From Prolixibacteraceae bacterium (GTDB lineage Bacteria; Bacteroidota; Bacteroidia; Bacteroidales; Prolixibacteraceae), in contig JANXYV010000045.1 of NCBI GenBank assembly GCA_025355875.1, forward strand, positions 32,300 through 96,299: a stretch of DNA of 64,000 nucleotides. Reading direction: 5' to 3'. The notes below the pieces were generated by a model, which saw nothing but the letters and a program-made list of their open reading frames with translations, did not search any database and had not been told where the DNA came from. Made by a program: the position numbers and the translations under genes. Positions 49,617-58,778 of this stretch are shown here, in pieces. Position 1 is the first letter of the stretch. Each line of letters starts with the position of its first letter.

Positions 49617-51008
49617 CTACAATGAACTACTGGCGTTTTGGAGAATAGAAGTACTTAAATAAGCCTTGACTGTTGCAATTGTAAGTTTCAAATCCTGTTC
49701 TGAGAAACAGGTTAAATTGAATGGATCATTTTCTTTTGCAACTGGGATTACTTTAGTAATATTTAAACTGTAACGAACCTTTTTTATTTCGGTAATTCGT
49801 GTACGCATTTGCGAAAAATGAACAGACACGTTTTTATCATCCTTCCATCTCATCATTTCTCCTACCAAAGCAGGAGAATGAGTATTAATGATTACTTGAC
49901 GCAATGGCAGATCTGGATTAAAATCAGTGCTAAGTGCTTTTACCAAATTGGACATTGCTTCAAGGCGATGGGGGTGTATTCCATTTTCTGGTTCCTCAAA
50001 ACATAATAGACCAACATTCTTTACATCATATACCAAAATACACAACGCCAAAATACGAAGCGTACCCTCAGAAAGTACTCTTGATGTAAATTCTTTGCCA
50101 TCAACCCCTTTTAATTTAATGATGTATTGTCTGTTTGGTTTATCATCATAAACATCTACTTCCGTAAATTCAGGCAAAAAGGAATTCAATCTTCTTGAAA
50201 TCTCAATTAAGCTGTAATCGTCAATTTGTCTTATTCGAAACAGTGCGGCAGCCATGTTTTTCCCACTTGAAGAAATAGTATCTTTTATCCCTGGTTCTTG
50301 CTTGGTTGGCTCTCTTAAAAATTCAGGATTAAGTTGCAACAATTTCCATGAGCGCATTTCTTCTTTTGCGGCAAATACATGCGGGAAATCTATTGAAGTT
50401 ACTCCTCCCAGAACTGTTTGAGATATAATATCTGCAGGAGTAGCCTTTGCTCCAGACCTACCATCTTGTCTCATTTTTATTGCAATTACACCTCCCTCAA
50501 CTTGTGTCGTCTGAATGAAAGGATCTCCAGATCCTCCTGCTCTTAATTTCTTAACTAAGGTTTTGACATTTTTAAATTTCTTTATCCATTCATCTTCTTC
50601 TGGCTTTATTTTTTTGAGGCTTTCATGTTTTACAAACAAGTCCTCTAAACCTAACTCATTTGGCTTTCTCTCAATAATTAACTCATATCGTAAACGAGTG
50701 TTATTTAAATCGTATTCTCCGCCCCAATTATCTTTTATATTGCGATTTAAAAGCATTTCAACAGCGAATTCCATTGTCGTTGCATAAACATTCTCATCAT
50801 ATTGAGTAAAAAGTTCTGTCGGATCACCTCTTTGCTCTCCAAAAGCAGTTCTTATATCAACTTCTGCAAGTCTTGAAAGTAACATTAGGCCATCAAACAA
50901 ATTACTTTTTCCAGAAGCATTGGTTCCTGCAATAACAGTCAATGGAGTAAACTCCATTTCAAAATTCTGGAAAGATTTGAATCCATTTATTTTTATATAG
51001 GTTATCAT
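49617..51008 (-). CDS. AAA ATPase (OLD/SMC-like) of AAA/Toprim cassette
   Basis: 463 residues from the ATG at 51008; in-frame starts just upstream are less likely. Walker A GTNASGKSN at residues 28-36 directly after TPLTVIA; a long insert; ABC-type signature LSEGTLRILALCILVY; Walker B LLCFEEPENGIHPHRLEAM; H-loop VIINTHSPALVG. This is the AAA_21/OLD group common in phage-defence ATPases. Its own promoter-like TACATTTG lies 33 bases upstream. Together with the Toprim gene it sits between lpxB and gldFG, and looks acquired because it is AT-rich. Confidence 0.9.
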   Translation of the reverse strand: MITYIKINGFKSFQNFEMEFTPLTVIAGTNASGKSNLFDGLMLLSRLAEVDIRTAFGEQRGDPTELFTQYDENVYATTMEFAVEMLLNRNIKDNWGGEYDLNNTRLRYELIIERKPNELGLEDLFVKHESLKKIKPEEDEWIKKFKNVKTLVKKLRAGGSGDPFIQTTQVEGGVIAIKMRQDGRSGAKATPADIISQTVLGGVTSIDFPHVFAAKEEMRSWKLLQLNPEFLREPTKQEPGIKDTISSSGKNMAAALFRIRQIDDYSLIEISRRLNSFLPEFTEVDVYDDKPNRQYIIKLKGVDGKEFTSRVLSEGTLRILALCILVYDVKNVGLLCFEEPENGIHPHRLEAMSNLVKALSTDFNPDLPLRQVIINTHSPALVGEMMRWKDDKNVSVHFSQMRTRITEIKKVRYSLNITKVIPVAKENDPFNLTCFSEQDLKLTIATVKAYLSTSILQNASSSL

Positions 51009-51040
51009 AGCTCTGTATATTAATCTCAATAATATTTCAA

Positions 51041-51048
51041 CAAATGTA
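51041..51048 (-). promoter_or_regulatory. Promoter -7 box of AAA/Toprim cassette
   Basis: TACATTTG on the minus strand, 33 bases before the ATPase start; no clear -33 box. Confidence 0.5.
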
Positions 51049-51085
51049 CGATTTAGGCTCTAAAAGTCATCTAATTATAGATTTT

Positions 51086-52219
51086 CTATGATTCAGAAAT
51101 CTTCAACTTCCCTACCATCAACCCAGCCGCCCGTTTCGACGCTCCAGGTTCTCCCAGTTTGATCATCATATCATGGTAATCGGCCAGCATTCGTTTTTCA
51201 TTTTCCGGATCATGAAGAATTTTGTTGAGCTCCCGAATCACTTTTTTCAGGGTAAAATCAGCCTGAATCAATTCCACAACAGCCTCGCGCCCCAAAATAA
51301 TGTTGACTAAAGAAACCCATCGGGTCTTCAGAAAGAATTTCTTTAGAAATATAAACAGCCAGTTTGGGGTTAGCTGATAAACCACGACCTGAGGCACATT
51401 CAGGATGGCTGTTTCCAGAGTCGCCGTTCCGGAGGAAACAATGGCCGCGCGACTGTGAACCAGAATATCGTAGGTTTTTCCCCAGATTACCGGCACCTGA
51501 CTTTCTTTCATAAAAGGCTGATAATATTCAATCCCCATATTGGGAGCTCCGGCAATCACGCATTGATACTCCGGAAACTGAGCCGCAGCTTCAAGCATAG
51601 TAGGTAACAAAACGCTGATTTCACCTTTTCGGCTTCCGGGCAAAACGGCCAGTATTGGTTTATCTGTCAACTTATTTTCAGAAAAGAAACGCGAAAAGTC
51701 AGGATCAGACTTCTTTTCCAGAATCGCATCGAGCAATGGATTTCCCACATAATTGACCGGAAAATTGTATTTGCGGTAAAACTCGGTTTCGAAAGGAAGG
51801 ATGGTAAACAGTTCGTCTACTGAAGCAATCACTTTGTGAACCCGTTGTTCTTTCCAGGCCCAGACTTTGGGCGAAATGTAATAAAAAGTCCTGATTCCGT
51901 GCGCTTTGGCAAATTTAGCCATCCGCAGGTTGAATCCGGGGTAATCAACCAGGATCAGCACATCAGGCTGAAACGCCAGCATATCCTGTTCACAAAACCT
52001 GAAATTTCGTTGGATCGTCCGGATATTCAGGATCACCGGCACAATACCCATGAAAGCCAGGTCGCGGTAATGTTTTAGTACAGTCATGCCAGCCTGTTCC
52101 ATCAACTCGCCGCCGAAACCTCGAAATTGTGCTTCCGGATCAATCAAACTGATCTCTTTGATCAGATTTGATGCATGTAGATCGCCTGAAGCTTCACCGG
52201 CTAAAACATAGTATTTCAT
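51086..52219 (-). CDS. lpxB: Lipid-A-disaccharide synthase
   Basis: 377 residues from the ATG at 52219 (an upstream in-frame ATG is not used by the family). Transfers a second glucosamine unit to make lipid A disaccharide on the inner membrane face. Motifs: YVLAGEASGDLHASNLIKEI, FGGELMEQAGM, LPGSRKGEISVLLPTMLEAA and SSGTATLETAILNVPQVV. It confirms a Gram-negative host. Confidence 0.97.
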   Translation of the reverse strand: MKYYVLAGEASGDLHASNLIKEISLIDPEAQFRGFGGELMEQAGMTVLKHYRDLAFMGIVPVILNIRTIQRNFRFCEQDMLAFQPDVLILVDYPGFNLRMAKFAKAHGIRTFYYISPKVWAWKEQRVHKVIASVDELFTILPFETEFYRKYNFPVNYVGNPLLDAILEKKSDPDFSRFFSENKLTDKPILAVLPGSRKGEISVLLPTMLEAAAQFPEYQCVIAGAPNMGIEYYQPFMKESQVPVIWGKTYDILVHSRAAIVSSGTATLETAILNVPQVVVYQLTPNWLFIFLKKFFLKTRWVSLVNIILGREAVVELIQADFTLKKVIRELNKILHDPENEKRMLADYHDMMIKLGEPGASKRAAGLMVGKLKISES

Positions 52220-52263
52220 CGAGTTACAGGTTTCAAATTCAAAATTCAAAAATTGTCGACATT

Positions 52264-52396
52264 GATAGTCATTAAGTCATTCAATAGTCATTGATCGTAA
52301 AGAAAAACTGGGTATTACCAGTAATGACGCGAAGCAAATGACCACGAATGACTATTTCCCTAATTCTCTTTCCTATTTTGTATTAACCAATGACAA
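52264..52396. repeat. Host intergenic GTCATT repeat, copy 2 (family D, inverted)
   Basis: AATGACGCGAAGCAAATGAC then CACGAATGAC is the reverse complement of the core in the other two copies; further GTCATT units flank it. Confidence 0.75.
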
Positions 52397-52400
52397 TTTT

Positions 52401-52697
52401 TTACATCACCTTGGCAATCAGCACAGCAAACGCATACATAAAAGTTGCCATGATAACGCCACGGGCCGCCATATCGTATTTTAGTCGGTAAAAAAAGAAG
52501 AAAAATCCCAGGTTCGGGAAGACACAAAGACTTAGTATTTTCAGGAATATTTTCATTTGCCAGATATTACGGAGGTAAACTGACAAATTCATCTCGCTGT
52601 ATTTCACCTGGTAAACAATCAGAAAAATAATCAATGGTGCGATAATACCAATTATCCAGCCAGTGAAAATCCGGTCGTAGCGGGTGCTTTTTCTCAT
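52401..52697 (-). CDS. Small membrane protein between surE and lpxB
   Basis: 98 residues with three predicted membrane helices (TGWIIGIIAPLIIFLIVYQV; ILSLCVFPNLGFFFFFY; IMATFMYAFAVLIAKVM). Not recognised by function. Start at ATG 52697, with the stop of surE just upstream (four-base gap), so it belongs to the surE operon. Confidence 0.8.
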   Translation of the reverse strand: MRKSTRYDRIFTGWIIGIIAPLIIFLIVYQVKYSEMNLSVYLRNIWQMKIFLKILSLCVFPNLGFFFFFYRLKYDMAARGVIMATFMYAFAVLIAKVM

Positions 52698-52701
52698 CAC
52701 A

Positions 52702-53463
52702 TTAAAATTTCCAGCTTTTCATCATTTCGAAGGTTCCGTAACAGGTCATATCGGCATTAACCGGAACCACCGATACAAATCCGTTCTGAAGCGCATGGAT
52801 ATCGGTTTCCACCACATCTTCTTCATGATTTTCGAAATAACCCGCCATCCAAAAATATTCGCGTTTCTGAGGATCGGTTCGTTTTTCAAATTCCTCCACC
52901 CATTTCCCGGTGGTTTGGCGGCAAACCTGGATTCCTCTGATTTCACCTTTTGGGATGTTCACATTCAGGCACACAAACGGGGGTAATCCATTTTCAGCAA
53001 CCTGCTGAAACACACGTGCCACATATATCTTTGCCCTTGAAAAATCTGCATCATGATCATAATCGTTTAACGAAAACCCAATGGAAGGAATGTTGTGGAT
53101 GCACCCTTCGAGAGCTCCGCCCACGGTGCCCGAATAGACTACGCTGATGGAAGAATTGGCCCCGTGATTGATTCCTGAAACGACAAAATCGGGTTTCTCG
53201 TCAAGGAGCTGATTGAGTGCCAGTTTAATACAATCGACCGGAGTTCCTGTACATTTGTACACCTGAAAACCTCCTTCATCTACGGTTTTTTTTACGCGGA
53301 TCGGGTGATCAACGGTAATCGCGTTCGACATTCCGGAGCGGTGACTGTCGGGGGCCACCACTACCACATTGCCAAAAAGGCGCATTACTTCCGTCAATTC
53401 TTTCAATCCTTTTGCTGAAACACCATCGTCGTTGGTAATTAAAATCAGTGGCCGATCTCTCAT
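52702..53463 (-). CDS. surE: 5'/3'-nucleotidase SurE
   Basis: 253 residues. Metal-dependent nucleotidase: ILITNDDGVSAKGLKELTEV (NDDG at 11-14), VVAPDSHRSGMSNAITV and VVSGINHGANSSISVVYSGT. Hydrolyses nucleoside monophosphates. Likely first gene of the surE-membrane protein-lpxB operon. Family length is usual. Confidence 0.95.
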   Translation of the reverse strand: MRDRPLILITNDDGVSAKGLKELTEVMRLFGNVVVVAPDSHRSGMSNAITVDHPIRVKKTVDEGGFQVYKCTGTPVDCIKLALNQLLDEKPDFVVSGINHGANSSISVVYSGTVGGALEGCIHNIPSIGFSLNDYDHDADFSRAKIYVARVFQQVAENGLPPFVCLNVNIPKGEIRGIQVCRQTTGKWVEEFEKRTDPQKREYFWMAGYFENHEEDVVETDIHALQNGFVSVVPVNADMTCYGTFEMMKSWKF

Positions 53464-53534
53464 ACGTCATTTTTTAATGCTCCCAAAGATAAATGATTGT
53501 ACCTGATAAATTCTCCGGAACGAAAATTAAATCC

Positions 53535-54317
53535 TCAATTCTTCATTACTATCTGTATTTCATCGCCGTTCTTCCACATCCGCGAAATCTCACAATACTC
53601 GCCAGGATGGGGAACATATTTAACATTTCCGTGCGTAACTGTTGGATTTACTGCCCATTCCGGAATCCTGACAAAGACATCCAGAAAACGGGTATCGGCA
53701 CATTCACATCGTAGGGTTATTTCGTTGCGGTTGGACGAATGGGATTCCTGAATCAATTTAATGGTTCCGCCAGTCGTGTGCCGATGAACCAAACTGGAAG
53801 CGGTAAAAAGATTAACAAAAATCCGGTCATCATTGTGGGTATAAATGACCGACTTCAGGAACCGTTCGGAAAGTGGTGAATTGGATTGATGAAGCAAATC
53901 GTCCAAAATATCTCCAAACCTTACTTCTCCTGAAATACAGAGTAAATTGGCATTGAGTTCAGCCCATTTCTGATGAATCGCCAACGACGCTGAACCCGAG
54001 TCAGCAGTAACAACCGATCGTTTCAACTGATATTCTTTCCATTCTTTGACAAGCAATATCCATTGACTGTCTGATGGCTTCAATTTCAATTCTTCTGATC
54101 TGGAAATCATTTCATTGAGCTTTTCCACGTCGGTATTCTTTTCGGTAAATGCAACCAACGAATCAGATGCCAAACGGGATTTCAATTCGGCATCAATCGA
54201 GATCTGTGATTCAGGAAATGATTTTGAATTAACCACATTCAGGCTGTATTCATCATTTTCACAGGCAAATACCAAACTAACCAACGCCAAGATTGCACCC
54301 AAACGGATTTGTTTCAT
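53535..54317 (-). CDS. Lipoprotein resembling a C-terminal part of GH127
   Basis: 260 residues. Lipoprotein signal MKQIRLGAILALVSLVFACE with lipobox Cys19. The first half is unremarkable and helical. The second half reads like the C-terminal beta domain of GH127 enzymes: DRIFVNLFTASSLVH, then FVRIPEWAVNPTVTHGN and YCEISRMWKNGDEIQIVM, matching the 'RIP.W' and 'G.Y..i.R.W..GD.i' pattern. No catalytic (alpha/alpha) domain is present. It may be a binding lipoprotein or a decayed enzyme fragment given a new signal. Confidence 0.7.
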   Translation of the reverse strand: MKQIRLGAILALVSLVFACENDEYSLNVVNSKSFPESQISIDAELKSRLASDSLVAFTEKNTDVEKLNEMISRSEELKLKPSDSQWILLVKEWKEYQLKRSVVTADSGSASLAIHQKWAELNANLLCISGEVRFGDILDDLLHQSNSPLSERFLKSVIYTHNDDRIFVNLFTASSLVHRHTTGGTIKLIQESHSSNRNEITLRCECADTRFLDVFVRIPEWAVNPTVTHGNVKYVPHPGEYCEISRMWKNGDEIQIVMKN

Positions 54318-54386
54318 TCTGAATAAATTTTTGAAACTGAAACGTATTTATCGTCAACAGGTTCAAATTTAAAATTCAAATTTGTT

Positions 54387-54394
54387 TATATTTG
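54387..54394 (+). promoter_or_regulatory. TATATTTG promoter -7 box upstream of MATE gene
   Basis: Exact TAnnTTTG. No TTTG at the right distance upstream, so strength is uncertain. The transcript would start about 140 bases before the gene and contains a short inverted repeat TTCTGC-AAG-GCAGAA (54469-54483). Confidence 0.4.
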
Positions 54395-54537
54395 CATCAA
54401 CTCAAAGACCGAATTATGAAACTGAATTTTACTCCGGCGGTCTGTTATCCCGCAATCTGATCATTTCTGCAAGGCAGAAAGCGGATCTTTCATCTTTTTA
54501 CTCCTTCTTTTGTTTACCTCATTAAACCATTTTTATC

Positions 54538-55974
54538 ATGCCGGATAAAAACATATTTTCATTGTTTGCACAATTAAGGTCCATCCAGTTTCAATCACTT
54601 TGGACCGACATAAAAGAAGCTATTGCCGGAAGCGACCGTGATTTCACCAGCGACAGTATTGGAAAGGCTTTGCTTATTCTTTCTATCCCAATGGTTTTGG
54701 AAATGATTATGGAATCCATTTTTGCAGTGGTCGACATATTTTTCGTTTCGAAACTCGGAGCCGATGCGGTGGCAACCGTTGGCATTACAGAATCGAGCAT
54801 GACCCTGGTTTATGCACTCGGAATGGGCCTCAGCACAGCAACAACCGCTATGGTGGCCCGCCGGATTGGCGAGAAAAAAGCAGGGAAAGCAGGAGTTGTC
54901 GCATTTCAGGCAATTGCTGCCGGCTTTTTCGTTTCGATGCTTATCACGATTCCGGGAATTATATATGCCAAAGAATTTCTGATACTGATGGGCGCTTCCA
55001 AAAAAATGGCCGAAGCCGGTTATATGTTCCCCGCCATCATGTTTGGCGGAAACCTGGTGATCATGCTTCTGTTTATTATAAATGCCATTTTCAGGAGTTC
55101 GGGCGACGCTGCCGTTTCGATGCGTGTTCTGATTTTCGCCAACCTCATCAACCTGATCCTCGACCCGCTGCTGATTTTTGGGATCGGACCATTTCCGGAA
55201 TTAGGTCTGAAAGGTGCCGCAGTTGCCACAACCACAGGTCGCGGACTCGCAGTTTTCTTCCAGTTTTATTTGCTATTTTATGGGAACAAGCGTATCCGTC
55301 TCGAACTTCATCACCTTAAAATCAAACTAAAAGTGATGTTAAAGCTGTTTCGCCTTGCGGCTGGAGGAATCCTGCAATACATCATTGCTACTTCGAGTTG
55401 GATCGCGCTTTACCGCATCATTGCGGTGTTGGGTTCAGAAGTTATGGCCGGATATACTATTTCAATCAGGATTGTGGTTTTTGTATTGCTGCCCTCCTGG
55501 GGACTGAGCAATGCTGCATCGACTTTGGTTGGGCAAAACCTGGGAGCCAATCAGCCCGATAGGGCTGAACGTTCGGTTTGGATTACCGGCTACATCAATA
55601 TGGTTTTGCTTTCGCTGGTCGGAATCATCCTGATCAGTTTTCCGGAGACTTTCATCCGTTTCTTTATCAACGATCCGGAAGTCATCCGAAATGGAAGTAT
55701 CAGTCTGAGGATTATCAGCATTGGATTTGTTTCATATGCGCTGGGAATGGTCCTGACACAGGCCTTTAATGGAAGTGGCGACACCACTACTCCAACCCGG
55801 ATCAACCTATTCTGTTTCTGGCTGTTCGAAATACCGCTGGCCTATTTGCTGGCCATCATTTTTGACTTGAAAATCTATGGAATTTCAATTGCAATCGTGA
55901 TCGCCGAAACTGCACTTACACTCACTGCCTGGTATTTCTTCAGGAAAGGGAATTGGAAAACGGTGAAAGTTTAG
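54538..55974 (+). CDS. MATE family efflux transporter
   Basis: 478 residues, twelve predicted membrane helices in two MatE halves. Exports cationic compounds with Na+ or H+. N-terminal half: LLILSIPMVLEMIMESIFAV and KLGADAVATVGITES; second half: LRIISIGFVSYALGMVLTQA and FNGSGDTTTPTRINL. It starts with a soluble N-terminal stretch of about 30 residues. Divergent from the GH127-like lipoprotein gene. Confidence 0.94.
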   Translation: MPDKNIFSLFAQLRSIQFQSLWTDIKEAIAGSDRDFTSDSIGKALLILSIPMVLEMIMESIFAVVDIFFVSKLGADAVATVGITESSMTLVYALGMGLSTATTAMVARRIGEKKAGKAGVVAFQAIAAGFFVSMLITIPGIIYAKEFLILMGASKKMAEAGYMFPAIMFGGNLVIMLLFIINAIFRSSGDAAVSMRVLIFANLINLILDPLLIFGIGPFPELGLKGAAVATTTGRGLAVFFQFYLLFYGNKRIRLELHHLKIKLKVMLKLFRLAAGGILQYIIATSSWIALYRIIAVLGSEVMAGYTISIRIVVFVLLPSWGLSNAASTLVGQNLGANQPDRAERSVWITGYINMVLLSLVGIILISFPETFIRFFINDPEVIRNGSISLRIISIGFVSYALGMVLTQAFNGSGDTTTPTRINLFCFWLFEIPLAYLLAIIFDLKIYGISIAIVIAETALTLTAWYFFRKGNWKTVKV

Positions 55975-56013
55975 GAAAGATTCATTCGTACCAGGGAAAG
56001 AGGAAAAAAGAAA

Positions 56014-56112
56014 TTGTCATTGGTGGTCATTTGCTTTGCGTCATTCTTTGTAAATTGCAGCGGGCAATTACAATCAATGACAATTGAATGACCTAATGAC
56101 AATCAATGACAT
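56014..56112. repeat. Host intergenic GTCATT repeat, copy 3 (family D)
   Basis: TGGTCATTTGCTTTGCGTCA then TTCTTTG, followed by CAATGACAATTGAATGACCT units. Fills most of the MATE-MFS convergent intergenic region. Confidence 0.75.
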
Positions 56113-56127
56113 TTTTTTCTTTTCCCT

Positions 56128-57378
56128 CTAATCTTTCAACGACAAATTCCGGAGTTTTGGTGCTGTTCGGGCAGCAATTCCGACAACGATCAAAGTCATA
56201 ATTCCGCCGAAAATAACTGATGGAACCAGGCCCATTATTCTTGCGGCTGCTCCCGATTCGAATGCTCCCAGTTCGTTGGAAGAACCAACAAAAATGCTGT
56301 TGACCGCTGAAACCCGACCTTTCATTTCATTGGCCGTGAAAAGCTGCAAAATGCTGCTCCGGACCACCACACTCACAAAATCGAAACCACCGCTCAGCAA
56401 AAGACAAGCTGCTGACAGGTAGAAATTTTCAGAAACCGCAAAAACGATCATGCAAAGGCCAAAAGCTGCGACATTGAATAACATTTGTTTCCCTGAGTTT
56501 TTTACCGGCGGATAAAGAGTCAGAAAGACTGACATCAAAATAGCCCCAATGGCCGGACAGGCGCGCAACAGACCCAAACCCTCAGGCCCCACCTTCAGGA
56601 TATCTGAGGCGAAAACCGGAAGCATGGCCACCGCACCACCAAACAGCACCGCAAACATATCGAGTGAGAATGCTCCAAGTAACACTTGATTCTTAAATAC
56701 ATATCGGATACCTTCTCCTATCCGGATAAAAATCCGGTCATCGCTATTAGCCTCATGAACCACTCTTCCGGGACTTTTTATGAAATACAAAACGATCACA
56801 CAGGTTAGAAAGGAAAAGAAAACCATCAGATAAGCAGGTACAATTCCGAAGAAACCATACATCAAACCTCCCACCGCAGGGCCGGTAACTGCCGCGATCT
56901 GCCAGGCTGTACTTCCCCAGGTTGCAGCTCCGGTGAGAAGCTCGCGCGGAACTAATTGCCCAAGCAAGGCAGTATGAGCAGGCATCAGGATTCCGCGGGT
57001 CAGGCCGACTAAAAATATGGTGGTAAAAATTGGAACAGTACCGGTAAGTAGCTTAATTCCAAAAATATTAGAAGTGGAAGCCAATAAAATGGCGGAACCA
57101 ATCAATAGCAAAGTGCTGGTAAAGGACATGATTTTTTTCCGGTCCCATATATCTACAAAATGACCGGCAAACAATGCAATCCCGATTTGCGGAATTACTT
57201 CAGTAAGACCGATCATTCCTAACGAAAATGGATCTTTGGTTATGTCGTACAACTGCCAGCCGACAATCACCGCCTGCATCAGTACCGCCGATGTCATGAA
57301 AAACCGGTAAGCCAGAAACAGCCTGAAATTGCGGATATGCATCACCGTGAAAGCTTCGTTCGAAAAATATTTCTTCAT
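56128..57378 (-). CDS. MFS transporter
   Basis: 416 residues with about twelve predicted membrane helices. Major facilitator of the MFS_3/enterobactin-exporter-like type: GLTEVIPQIGIALFAGHFVD followed by IWDRKKIMSF (motif A), ITGPAVGGLMYGFFGIVP-like VTGPAVGGLMYGFFGIVP. Substrate cannot be told from sequence; siderophore or drug export is typical of the group. Confidence 0.92.
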   Translation of the reverse strand: MKKYFSNEAFTVMHIRNFRLFLAYRFFMTSAVLMQAVIVGWQLYDITKDPFSLGMIGLTEVIPQIGIALFAGHFVDIWDRKKIMSFTSTLLLIGSAILLASTSNIFGIKLLTGTVPIFTTIFLVGLTRGILMPAHTALLGQLVPRELLTGAATWGSTAWQIAAVTGPAVGGLMYGFFGIVPAYLMVFFSFLTCVIVLYFIKSPGRVVHEANSDDRIFIRIGEGIRYVFKNQVLLGAFSLDMFAVLFGGAVAMLPVFASDILKVGPEGLGLLRACPAIGAILMSVFLTLYPPVKNSGKQMLFNVAAFGLCMIVFAVSENFYLSAACLLLSGGFDFVSVVVRSSILQLFTANEMKGRVSAVNSIFVGSSNELGAFESGAAARIMGLVPSVIFGGIMTLIVVGIAARTAPKLRNLSLKD

Positions 57379-57520
57379 TCAAGATGCTTTGTTTGTTACT
57401 GAAATGACTGCAAAGATAAGGTTAGTGACTTTCTTCCGTACTTTTAATAGAATGAATCCAATATAAAGACTAATAAACAGAAAATCGTATCTTTAGTTTG
57501 AAATTCAAAAATCGAAGAAC

Positions 57521-57895
57521 ATGGGCACACTTGGAAATTTAATCTGGTTGATTTTCGGAGGGTTTCTGGTTTTTCTGGAGTATATGGTTGCTGGGTTTTT
57601 ACTTTGCATTACAATCATTGGTATTCCATTTGGAATCCAGGCATTTAAACTTGCGATACTTGCTTTGTGGCCATTTGGCAAAACCATCGTTTTAACACCC
57701 GGAAATCCGGGATGCCTGTCGACCATCATGAACATTTTGTGGCTGCTCATTGGAGGAATCTGGATTGCGCTGACTCATCTGATTTTTGGAGTGCTGCTGG
57801 GAATCACTATCATTGGAATACCCTGGGCGAAGCAGCATTTCAAACTGGTATCGCTGGCATTGACACCATTTGGAAGGGAGATTGTGGACAAATAA
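57521..57895 (+). CDS. YccF domain protein
   Basis: 124 residues. Two YccF repeats, each with hydrophobic helices: LGNLIWLIFGGFLVFLEYMV, GFLLCITIIGIPFGIQAFKL; and LWLLIGGIWIALTHLIFGVL, LLGITIIGIPWAKQHFKLVS. Small inner-membrane protein of unknown physiological role. Convergent with the cysH-like gene. Confidence 0.93.
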   Translation: MGTLGNLIWLIFGGFLVFLEYMVAGFLLCITIIGIPFGIQAFKLAILALWPFGKTIVLTPGNPGCLSTIMNILWLLIGGIWIALTHLIFGVLLGITIIGIPWAKQHFKLVSLALTPFGREIVDK

Positions 57896-57975
57896 AAACC
57901 AAGATTTACCGGGTTGTCAAGGTTTCAATTTGTTTCAATCAATACTGCAAACTGCGACTGACCACTGAAAACTTC

Positions 57976-58749
57976 TTATCCCTGATGTGTATGCAATCCG
58001 CACTCTTTCTTCGAGTTATCTTCCCACCACCAACGTCCGGCGCGGAAATCTTCTCCGGGTTGAATGGCACGGGTACAAGGTGAACAGCCAATGCTCACAA
58101 AACCACGGTCATGTAAAACATTGTACGGAACATTATTTTCCTTCACGTATTTCTGACAATCTTCGAGCGACCAGTTTAACAGCGGATTGAATTTTATCAA
58201 CTTGAAACCAGCATCCCAGACAAAAAAATCAAGATCCTGCCGGTTTTCAGATTGCGAAGCACGCAATCCGGTTATCCAGCATTCGTTTCCAGCCAATGCC
58301 CTTTTCAGGGGTTCCACTTTCCGGATGCTGCAACATTCTTTCCGGTTTTCAACCGACAAATAAAAACTCAACGGACCTTTTTCGGTAATCATCTTCTCCA
58401 CGGGTTCATGTTTGGGATAAAAAACCTGAATGGACTTTCCATATCGTTCCAGGGTCCTGTTCAGCACTTTATAAGTTTCTTCAAACAAACGTCCGGTATC
58501 CAGAGTCACTACTTTAATATCCAGATTATTACTGAAAATAACATCCGTAATTACCTGATCTTCTATTCCGAGACTGGTTGTAAAAACCGCCTTTCCTTCA
58601 AACTGTGCAGCTACTTTTCGCAACATTCCGGTTAAATCTCCGGAAGCAGCTTGCTTATTTAAATCTGCCACTAGATTCTGATCCATCGTCTCCATTTGTT
58701 TATTAATCGCTTTCACTTTATCTTGCCGGCAAATATCACAAGAAAACAC
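57976..58749 (-). CDS. cysH: Phosphoadenylyl/adenylyl-sulfate reductase
   Basis: 257 residues (an in-frame ATG at 58695 is an alternative start). Adenine-nucleotide alpha-hydrolase fold: FTTSLGIEDQVITDVIFSNN and VVTLDTGRLFEETYKVL. C-terminal ECGLH carries the catalytic cysteine. Cysteines in KECCSIRKVEPL and GCSPCTRAI form the four-cysteine iron-sulfur site, so it is the [4Fe-4S] type acting on APS (perhaps also PAPS). It reduces activated sulfate to sulfite. No other sulfate-assimilation genes are in view. Confidence 0.93.
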   Translation of the reverse strand: MFSCDICRQDKVKAINKQMETMDQNLVADLNKQAASGDLTGMLRKVAAQFEGKAVFTTSLGIEDQVITDVIFSNNLDIKVVTLDTGRLFEETYKVLNRTLERYGKSIQVFYPKHEPVEKMITEKGPLSFYLSVENRKECCSIRKVEPLKRALAGNECWITGLRASQSENRQDLDFFVWDAGFKLIKFNPLLNWSLEDCQKYVKENNVPYNVLHDRGFVSIGCSPCTRAIQPGEDFRAGRWWWEDNSKKECGLHTHQG

Positions 58750-58778
58750 AAAAAACCATCGAAAAGACTTCCGAAATA

